Source of the DNA: Candidatus Pelagibacter sp.
Lineage (GTDB): Bacteria; Pseudomonadota; Alphaproteobacteria; Pelagibacterales; Pelagibacteraceae
Direction: 5' to 3'
Assembly (NCBI GenBank): GCA_028226735.1
Contig: JAOIYV010000024.1
Location: 1 to 8,462, forward strand
DNA: 8,462 nt
In this document: one piece after another, positions 1-4,323 of the stretch
Position numbering within the stretch: position 1 is the stretch's first letter
Layout of the letters: every line of letters begins with the position of its first letter
Program-made: the position numbers and the translations under genes
The notes under the pieces: model-generated
Seen by the model: the letters and a program-made list of their open reading frames with translations, nothing else
Database searches by the model: none
Told to the model about the DNA's origin: nothing

Positions 1-460
1 AGATTACTTTTTGATTATCAAATAATTTCCAAGAATAGTAAACGCATAATGACCAAAAAGGTAATTGACAAACATTTACATTAAATTCTGGGGTTGTAAA
101 ATTATAAAAATAAATACCTTCTAAAAGTATAACTGATATTAAGCTTAAAGTTTTATTCTTAAATAATTCTTCTGAAAATTTAAATACAATAACGAAGGTG
201 GATACAACAAATATTTGACTTAATAAATAGTATGCCCAATCTTGGGCACCAAAAATTTGATAAAAAATCTCTAAAAAAAACGCACTTGCTGGTGGATGTT
301 TGTTAAAACCCCAATCTATATTGCTTCCCCAGGCTAAAGCCTCAATAGTATCAAGCGGTAAATTATTATTTGTTATTGAGGGAACTAATGTCCATAAAAA
401 TAAATGGGTTATAACAAAAATATAAAATAAATTTTGTATATTTTTTTTATTAACTAACAT
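1..460 (-). CDS. GT39/ArnT-like membrane glycosyltransferase, N-terminal part (runs off window)
   Basis: The minus-strand frame is open from the ATG at 460-458 to the left edge, giving 153 codons with no stop. The product opens with a hydrophobic segment (about residues 10-30). The first loop carries the family hallmark: acidic D37 and E40, an ALAWG stretch (41-45), and KHPP (54-57). Further hydrophobic segments follow at about 77-94 and 105-120. The acidic pair followed by HPP is typical of the dolichyl-phosphate-mannose mannosyltransferase / ArnT-like family (PMT_2, GT39/GT83), integral membrane enzymes that move a sugar from a polyprenyl-phosphate carrier to a periplasmic acceptor. Family members usually have about 500 residues, so roughly a third is visible. 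Donor and acceptor cannot be told from this part. It is divergent from the dksA-like gene with a 79-base gap. The family call is fairly sure; the exact substrate is unknown. Confidence 0.8.
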   Translation of the reverse strand, partial: MLVNKKNIQNLFYIFVITHLFLWTLVPSITNNNLPLDTIEALAWGSNIDWGFNKHPPASAFFLEIFYQIFGAQDWAYYLLSQIFVVSTFVIVFKFSEELFKNKTLSLISVILLEGIYFYNFTTPEFNVNVCQLPFWSLCVYYSWKLFDNQKVI

Positions 461-489
461 TTAGTGTTTTTTATATGAATTAAGCTTGC

Positions 490-517
490 TTGACACGTAT
501 TAATTGCTGAATATACT
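490..517 (+). promoter_or_regulatory. Strong sigma70-type promoter of the dksA-like gene, GC-rich discriminator
   Basis: A perfect -35 hexamer TTGACA (490-495) is followed after 16 bases by TATACT (512-517), one mismatch from consensus. The bases just after the -10, CCGCCCAC (518-525), are strikingly GC-rich for this AT-rich DNA. Transcription would start near 524, about 16 bases before the ATG at 540. This also rules out the in-frame TTG at 504 as the start, since it lies between the two hexamers. A 16-base spacer with a GC-rich discriminator is known for stringently controlled (ppGpp/DksA-sensitive) promoters in enterobacteria; applying that here is inference. Confidence 0.75.
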
Positions 518-539
518 CCGCCCACTAAAATTTATAAAT

Positions 540-1082
540 ATGCCTAAAATCTCAAAAACATCAAATAAAAAAGCTAGCTCTAAAATTAAAAAATCTAGTA
601 CGGTATTAAAAAAAACTGCTACTATAGTAAAAAAACAAACTATTGTAGAAAATAAAGTCAAAGTTCCAATTAAGATCTCAAAAACTTATATTCCTAAAGA
701 TACTGAAAAATATATGAGTGAAAAACACCTAATTTTTTTCAAAATTAAATTAACAGAGTGGAAAAAAGAATTGGTAAAATCAAATAATGAAGCACTCTAT
801 AATGGGTCAATTGACGATAACAGTGTATCAGCTGATATTGTTGACCAAGCAAGCTCTTACACCGATAAAACTGTAGAAATGAAAGCTATTAATAGACAGA
901 TAAAACTTATTTCAAAAATTGAACAAGCTTTACTAAGAGTTAGAAATGGAACTTATGGCTTCTGCTTGGAAACAGCTGAGCCGATAGGTTTAAAAAGATT
1001 AATGGCAAGACCTATAGCGGAACTTTGTATAGCAGCTCAGGAAAAACATGAAAAAGAAGAAAAGGTTTATGCTGATGACTAA
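540..1082 (+). CDS. dksA: DksA/TraR-family RNA polymerase-binding regulator with degenerate zinc finger
   Basis: The product is 180 residues from the ATG at 540. This start is chosen over the in-frame TTG at 504 because the promoter overlaps that codon. Residues 1-48 are a Lys/Ser/Thr-rich extension, probably disordered. A helical pair follows (about 55-135), and its tip holds D99-x2-D102-x-A104, matching the DxxDxA coiled-coil tip that E. coli DksA inserts into the RNA polymerase secondary channel. The C-terminal finger reads C142-x2-T145-x17-C163-x2-A166, so only two of the four zinc cysteines remain, while the flanking KRLMARP (152-158) is conserved. The same C-T-C-A pattern is known from zinc-independent DksA2 of Pseudomonas aeruginosa. 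Expected role: with ppGpp, adjusting transcription initiation in the cytoplasm. A tiny ORF overlaps its stop codon. Confidence 0.88.
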   Translation: MPKISKTSNKKASSKIKKSSTVLKKTATIVKKQTIVENKVKVPIKISKTYIPKDTEKYMSEKHLIFFKIKLTEWKKELVKSNNEALYNGSIDDNSVSADIVDQASSYTDKTVEMKAINRQIKLISKIEQALLRVRNGTYGFCLETAEPIGLKRLMARPIAELCIAAQEKHEKEEKVYADD

Positions 1083-1200
1083 ACGAAAAAAAATAGACCC
1101 TAAACAAAATTCAATTTCATTTCTTTTTGCTAAAAAATATATTTATTTTTATTATGCTTTTATTTGGATAATTTTATTATTATATTTATTTATTAAATGA
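1075..1200 (+). CDS. Hypothetical 41-residue single-span membrane peptide
   Basis: ATG at 1075 overlaps the end of the dksA-like gene by 8 bases and the frame ends at TGA 1198-1200. An AAAGG (1061-1065) about nine bases upstream could serve as a ribosome binding site. The peptide starts with a very basic stretch (K3, R4, K5, K6, K10) and ends in a strongly hydrophobic, aromatic-rich segment (about residues 22-40), as expected of one membrane helix with its N terminus in the cytoplasm. No family is recognised. It shares the strand and promoter of the dksA-like gene, and its stop overlaps the start of a second tiny ORF. Coding is inferred from the overlaps, the binding site and the charged-then-hydrophobic pattern; chance in AT-rich DNA is a real alternative. 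Confidence 0.5.
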   Translation: MTKRKKIDPKQNSISFLFAKKYIYFYYAFIWIILLLYLFIK

Positions 1201-1292
1201 ACAAAAAACTAATATTAATTGTTATTATTGTGTTGGCTATAGAGTTATCGGGGAATGGTATCTTAAGCTCATTATATAGGTTGATGAATTAA
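1197..1292 (+). CDS. Hypothetical 31-residue hydrophobic peptide overlapping the preceding ORF
   Basis: ATG at 1197 overlaps the previous TGA in an ATGA junction, and TAA lies at 1290-1292, four bases before the convergent glutathione transferase stop. The peptide begins MNKK, then has a hydrophobic run (residues 5-17), then a short polar tail with S18, N20, S25, S26 and R28. It resembles a minimal membrane anchor or a short signal-like peptide; no lipobox cysteine is present. There is no Shine-Dalgarno of its own, so translation would depend on coupling to the upstream ORF. No homologous family is recognised. The two ORFs fill the gap between the dksA-like gene and the glutathione transferase completely, which mildly favours real genes in a genome this compact. 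Confidence 0.42.
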   Translation: MNKKLILIVIIVLAIELSGNGILSSLYRLMN

Positions 1293-1296
1293 AAGA

Positions 1297-1923
1297 TTAA
1301 GGTTGAGGTGGAAGCTCTTTTTTATTCATAAACTGATACCCTTTTATTACAGCTTCTCTTTTAGAGATATCAACATACCATCTTGATAAATTTTTATAAT
1401 CCTTAAGCCCAATATCATGCCATTCATGTCTTGCAATCCAAGGCCAAGTTGCAATATCTGCAATCGTATAATCATTATTGGCTAGATATTTTGATGCAGA
1501 CAATCTTTCATCTAGCTCACCATAAAGTCTTTTTGCAATTTTAAAAAATCTTTCTTCTCCAAATTGGCTTTTACCTGAGTTATAATGATGAAACTGATGA
1601 TGTTGTCCAAGCATTGGCCCAATAGTTCCTATCTGTGCCATTAGCCATTGATTTATAGTATTTCGATCTTTAGCTTCATAAAATTTATTATATTTTTTTG
1701 CTAAGTACATAAGTATAGCTCCAGACTCAAATACCGAATCTTTTTTTTCATGATCTACTATTGCAGGTATTTTTCCAAATGGACTTATTTTTTTAAATTT
1801 AGGTTTAAATTGATCATCTTTTGATAAATCCATTGCCGTAATTTTATAAGCACAACCTAACTCTTCTAATAATATACTTATTTTTTTTCCATTTGGAGTA
1901 TCAGAACTAAAAAGTTCAATCAC
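1297..1923 (-). CDS. YfcG-like (Nu-class) glutathione transferase / disulfide-bond oxidoreductase
   Basis: The 208-residue product has a thioredoxin-fold N-terminal domain (1-76) and an all-helical C-terminal domain (about 85-200). It carries T9-P10-N11, the region E. coli YfcG uses for glutathione in place of the Tyr/Ser/Cys of other classes, the cis-proline segment KIPAIVD (51-57), and the glutathione-binding FESGAI (65-70). GPMLGQHHQFHH (102-113) and SIADIA-like YTIADIATWPW (152-162) match the same subgroup. YfcG is known as a glutathione-dependent disulfide reductase with weak classical transferase activity, so a cytoplasmic thiol-redox role is likely. The start codon is GTG and overlaps the reductase stop as GTGA, which indicates translational coupling. 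It is the last gene of the ferredoxin-reductase operon and ends 4 bases from the convergent tiny ORF. Confidence 0.87.
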   Translation of the reverse strand: MIELFSSDTPNGKKISILLEELGCAYKITAMDLSKDDQFKPKFKKISPFGKIPAIVDHEKKDSVFESGAILMYLAKKYNKFYEAKDRNTINQWLMAQIGTIGPMLGQHHQFHHYNSGKSQFGEERFFKIAKRLYGELDERLSASKYLANNDYTIADIATWPWIARHEWHDIGLKDYKNLSRWYVDISKREAVIKGYQFMNKKELPPQP

Positions 1924-2936
1924 TCTTTCACACCCAATCGATCTTTAACTGTTTTTGAAGATGTAGTAAATTCAAATCTATATTTTTCATCTGGTTTTGC
2001 ATATTTGAAACATCCTCTAGCAGCAAGAGCACCTTCATGAAAACCTGAGAGAATTAATTTAAGCTTGCCAGGATAAGAACAAATATCTCCAATTGCAAAA
2101 ATTCCCTCTTTATTAGTTTCAAAACTTTCTGTATTAACTGGAATTGTTTTTTTATCCAAATTTAAACCCCATTCTGCAATAGGTCCAAGTTGCATAATTA
2201 GACCAAAGAAACCCAGAACGTAATCTGTTTTAATTTCTTTAATTGTTTTATCATCATGTTTAATATTGATACTTTCAACCTTTTCATTGCCCTGAACTGA
2301 GTCTAATTGATATTTTGTATAAATTTCTATTTTTCCCTCTTTTTTTAATTGATTGGCCTTATCAATACTTGCTTGCATTCCTCTAAAATCGTCTCTTCTA
2401 TGAACCAATATGACTTTAGATGTATTTGATAATTCAATTGCCCAATCTAAAGCTGAGTCTCCACCACCAAAAATACAAACAGTTTTATTTTTAAAGACTG
2501 TTTTATCCCTAATAGAATAAAGTATTTCTTTTCCTACAAATTTATCAATTTCTTTTGTTGGAAATTTTCTTGGTTCAAAAGAGCCCACTCCTGCTGCAAT
2601 AATTATACTTGATGACTCAAATTCGGTTCCTTTATTAGTTTTTGTAATCCATTTTTTTTCAACTTTTTTAATTTCTTCTACTCTTTCATTTAAATGAAAA
2701 TTTGTTTTAAATGCTTTGATTTGTTCAATTAAATTATTAGTTAATTCTTCTCCAGTACATTCAGGAACTGCAGGGATATCATAAATAGGTTTATCTGGGT
2801 AAAGCTCAATACATTGTCCACCAATTTTATCAAGATTATCTACCACTTCACTTGTTAGTCCAATAATTCCTAGTTGATGAACACAAAAGAGACCAACTGG
2901 TCCAGCTCCTATAATTAATGTATCTGTTTTTATCAT
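1920..2936 (-). CDS. Ferredoxin--NADP reductase, type 2 (thioredoxin-reductase-like flavoprotein)
   Basis: The 338-residue product has two dinucleotide-binding folds: FAD motif GAGPVG (10-15) with GGQCIELYPDKP (39-50), and an NADPH domain with GGGDSA (157-162) followed by HRRDDFR (179-185), whose arginines suit the 2'-phosphate of NADPH. A second FAD motif, GIFAIGD (278-284), closes the fold. The CxxC redox pair of true thioredoxin reductases is absent; all six cysteines are isolated. With the length and the immediately upstream ferredoxin, this supports the YumC-type ferredoxin/flavodoxin-NADP reductase, often annotated as thioredoxin reductase. It would pass electrons between NADPH and the ferredoxin in the cytoplasm. 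Its ATG directly follows the ferredoxin TAA with no gap; the binding site (AAGCAAGGA-like) lies in the ferredoxin's last codons. Its TGA overlaps the next gene's GTG. Confidence 0.9.
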   Translation of the reverse strand: MIKTDTLIIGAGPVGLFCVHQLGIIGLTSEVVDNLDKIGGQCIELYPDKPIYDIPAVPECTGEELTNNLIEQIKAFKTNFHLNERVEEIKKVEKKWITKTNKGTEFESSSIIIAAGVGSFEPRKFPTKEIDKFVGKEILYSIRDKTVFKNKTVCIFGGGDSALDWAIELSNTSKVILVHRRDDFRGMQASIDKANQLKKEGKIEIYTKYQLDSVQGNEKVESINIKHDDKTIKEIKTDYVLGFFGLIMQLGPIAEWGLNLDKKTIPVNTESFETNKEGIFAIGDICSYPGKLKLILSGFHEGALAARGCFKYAKPDEKYRFEFTTSSKTVKDRLGVKE

Positions 2937-3257
2937 TTATCCTTGCTTTAATGGAATACTAACTATTAGCCCATCTAATTCATCAGAAATTAATAATTGG
3001 CAACTTAATCTACTAAATTTGTTAGGCTCAAATGCCATATCTAACATATCCTCTTCTCCGTCTTCTTTTTTGGGAATTTTATTCCACCATTCTTCTTTGA
3101 CATAAACGTGACATGTGGCACATGCCATTCCACCTCCACAATCTGCATCTATTCCTGGTATATCATTTTGGACAGCACCTTCCATAACACTCAATCCATT
3201 GGCTATTTCTATAGTATGTGTATTTCCACTATTTTCGATGTAGGTAACTTTAGCCAT
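2937..3257 (-). CDS. 2Fe-2S ferredoxin (adrenodoxin/putidaredoxin type)
   Basis: The product is 106 residues from the ATG at 3257. An in-frame GTG six codons upstream (3275) is a less likely start because MAKVTYIE matches the usual N terminus. Cluster ligands are visible as C40-x5-C46-x2-C49 and C86, the adrenodoxin-type spacing, within [17 protein letters not shown] (38-53?-region) and LSCQLL (85-89). An acidic patch (E66, D67, E69, E70, D71-region, D74) between the ligands resembles the partner-docking helix of this class. It is a small cytoplasmic one-electron carrier, and the natural partner is the reductase encoded directly downstream. Known users of such ferredoxins include P450s, Rieske oxygenases and Fe-S assembly, none of which is in this window. 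No good Shine-Dalgarno precedes the start, and a terminator U-tract ends only 20 bases upstream. Confidence 0.93.
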   Translation of the reverse strand: MAKVTYIENSGNTHTIEIANGLSVMEGAVQNDIPGIDADCGGGMACATCHVYVKEEWWNKIPKKEDGEEDMLDMAFEPNKFSRLSCQLLISDELDGLIVSIPLKQG

Positions 3258-3277
3258 AGAATTATATATAATCACAT

Positions 3278-3318
3278 AAAAAAAAAGGGCAAGTACACAA
3301 GTGTAGCCGCCCTTTTTT
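3278..3318 (-). terminator. Rho-independent terminator after proteorhodopsin
   Basis: Read on the minus strand, GGGC (3312-3309) pairs with GCCC (3290-3287). Inside, TACAC (3305-3301 region) pairs with GTGTA (3298-3294 region) around a two-base loop, and a small asymmetric internal bulge separates the two stems. Nine Ts (3286-3278) follow directly. A run of six As (3318-3313) precedes the stem, so the structure also reads as a weaker terminator on the plus strand. It lies 20 bases after the proteorhodopsin stop and should end most of that transcript. The T-tract ends 20 bases before the ferredoxin ATG, so ferredoxin is expressed either by read-through or from a promoter inside this short stretch. 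Confidence 0.85.
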
Positions 3319-3338
3319 AAATTATTTAGTTTTACTAA

Positions 3339-4109
3339 CTATCTAGCTCTTCTACCACCCGATTGCGTTGCTGCAGCCCAAATTACTAGACCAAATGCAA
3401 TTTTGTTTAAGAAGTCAGCAAGGTTATAAACAACGTTTAGTGTGTTTGCGTCAACTCCACCTGTTAGGTAACCAAATACGTAACCTAATGGGTAAATTGC
3501 CCAACCAACTGTAACGATCATTCTCATTGCACCAAATGCAGTAACAAGAGCTTTGTTACCACTTTTTGCTGCAGCTTTACCTGCTTCACCTGAAAATATT
3601 TCATAAAGAATGTAGATCCATCCAGCCATACCGATTATAAATCCAAGCATAGCATTAATGTAACCTGCTTCTCCTAAATATCCTCCAACTAGCATCACTA
3701 CTGAACCAATTAACAATCTCCAGAACATTCCAGAATTTGCTTTACCTACTGCTGAAAGAATTAAGAAAAATTCTACCATCTGTAGTGGAACTGTAATTAA
3801 CCAGTCGATATATCTGTAAACAGTTGGTGACTCTCCAGTCGCTACCCACACATCTCTCATGTACATGTAATGTATGAATGCAATACCTGTTACTAGACCA
3901 GCAACAATTACTGATGTTCTCCAACCTGCTGAAACATTGCCTACTTCTAAGAAAAAGAAAGCAGTTGCTGCCAACATCCCCATTGAAATCACCCAAAACG
4001 AGATTCCAACAAAGTCATCAGAAGCTAACAAAGCAGTTTCTGCGTTTGCTACACCTGAAGCACCCATTAGGGCAACAGCTGTAAGAGCAAACAATTTTAG
4101 TTTTTTCAT
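3339..4109 (-). CDS. Proteorhodopsin, blue-absorbing type, light-driven proton pump
   Basis: The 256-residue seven-helix retinal protein of the inner membrane starts with a probable signal peptide (1-23, ending ANA). Key residues map to green proteorhodopsin: H80 (H75), D102 as proton acceptor (D97), T106 (T101), E113 as proton donor (E108), and K236 as retinal Schiff-base lysine (K231). The D102/T106/E113 triad is that of an outward proton pump. Q110 occupies the position-105 tuning site, where Gln gives blue and Leu/Met gives green absorption. The start has a clear GGGAG site (4120-4116) six bases upstream. The gene is visibly richer in G+C than its neighbours (for example 24 of 60 bases at 3541-3600 against 17 of 60 at 1681-1740 in the glutathione transferase gene) and uses many GCT/GGT-type codons, consistent with high expression. 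A terminator follows. Retinal synthesis genes are not in this window. Confidence 0.97.
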   Translation of the reverse strand: MKKLKLFALTAVALMGASGVANAETALLASDDFVGISFWVISMGMLAATAFFFLEVGNVSAGWRTSVIVAGLVTGIAFIHYMYMRDVWVATGESPTVYRYIDWLITVPLQMVEFFLILSAVGKANSGMFWRLLIGSVVMLVGGYLGEAGYINAMLGFIIGMAGWIYILYEIFSGEAGKAAAKSGNKALVTAFGAMRMIVTVGWAIYPLGYVFGYLTGGVDANTLNVVYNLADFLNKIAFGLVIWAAATQSGGRRAR

Positions 4110-4115
4110 AAAAAA

Positions 4116-4120
4116 CTCCC
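4116..4120 (-). promoter_or_regulatory. Ribosome binding site of proteorhodopsin
   Basis: On the minus strand GGGAG lies six bases before the ATG at 4109. It is one of the clearest Shine-Dalgarno sequences in the window; ferredoxin and fumarase have none that is convincing. That fits strong translation of an abundant membrane protein and fixes the start codon. Confidence 0.75.
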
Positions 4121-4141
4121 TCTTATGTTAGTTTTTAACTT

Positions 4142-4179
4142 TAGTTTATATAAACTAGACCTAAACTAATGTTTAAGTC
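4142..4179 (-). promoter_or_regulatory. Tandem dyads upstream of proteorhodopsin; possible operator and promoter
   Basis: Two adjacent dyad symmetries sit 33-70 bases upstream of the proteorhodopsin start. The first is a perfect 16-base palindrome, TAGTTTATATAAACTA (4142-4157). The second has 9-base arms with one mismatch (4158-4166 and 4171-4179) around TAAT. The heptad TAAACTA occurs at 4151-4157 and 4162-4168 and inverted at 4142-4148. A plausible minus-strand promoter overlaps them: TAAACA (4175-4170), 17 bases, TATATA (4152-4147), each four of six to consensus. Together this could be a promoter covered by a repressor or activator site. The symmetry is seen directly; the regulatory role is inference. 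Confidence 0.4.
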
Positions 4180-4247
4180 ATGTTGCTGGTTAACTATCAA
4201 AGATATTTAGTTTTTAGAAGAGTTAATTGTGTCTAATTTAGGTTGAT

Positions 4248-4276
4248 TTTACTTACTTTTTAAATTTTAATACAAT
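4248..4276 (+). promoter_or_regulatory. Possible promoter of the propionyl-CoA synthetase gene
   Basis: TTTACT (4248-4253) and TACAAT (4271-4276) are separated by 17 bases, matching four and five of six consensus positions. The predicted start near 4283 would leave a leader of about 40 bases before the ATG at 4324. In DNA this AT-rich, -10-like sequences arise often by chance, so the call rests mainly on position between the two divergent genes. Confidence 0.4.
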
Positions 4277-4323
4277 TTTTAATTTAATAAATCAAAAAAA
4301 CTAACAAAAGAGAATCAAATTTA

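Noticed and set aside
504..539. In-frame TTG upstream start for the dksA-like gene
   Set aside because: It lies between the -35 and -10 hexamers of a strong promoter, so the codon would not be in the mRNA; the ATG at 540 gives the usual MPK-type start.
1920..2936. Calling the flavoprotein a thioredoxin reductase
   Set aside because: No CxxC pair is present anywhere; the length and adjacent ferredoxin fit a type-2 ferredoxin-NADP reductase.
3258..3275. GTG start extending ferredoxin by six residues
   Set aside because: It has no binding site, and MAKVTYIE at the ATG is the normal family N terminus.
3278..3318. Hairpin as a small RNA or riboswitch
   Set aside because: Short GC stem followed directly by nine Ts just after a stop codon is sufficiently explained as an intrinsic terminator.
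3108..3320. Plus-strand ORF opposite ferredoxin and the terminator
   Set aside because: Cys/His/Ser/Ile-rich nonsense composition antisense to a well-supported ferredoxin; it also runs through the terminator hairpin.
3742..4131. Several ORFs (both strands) overlapping the 5' half of proteorhodopsin
   Set aside because: Shadows of the high-Ala/Gly codon use of proteorhodopsin; no recognisable protein pattern and no binding sites.
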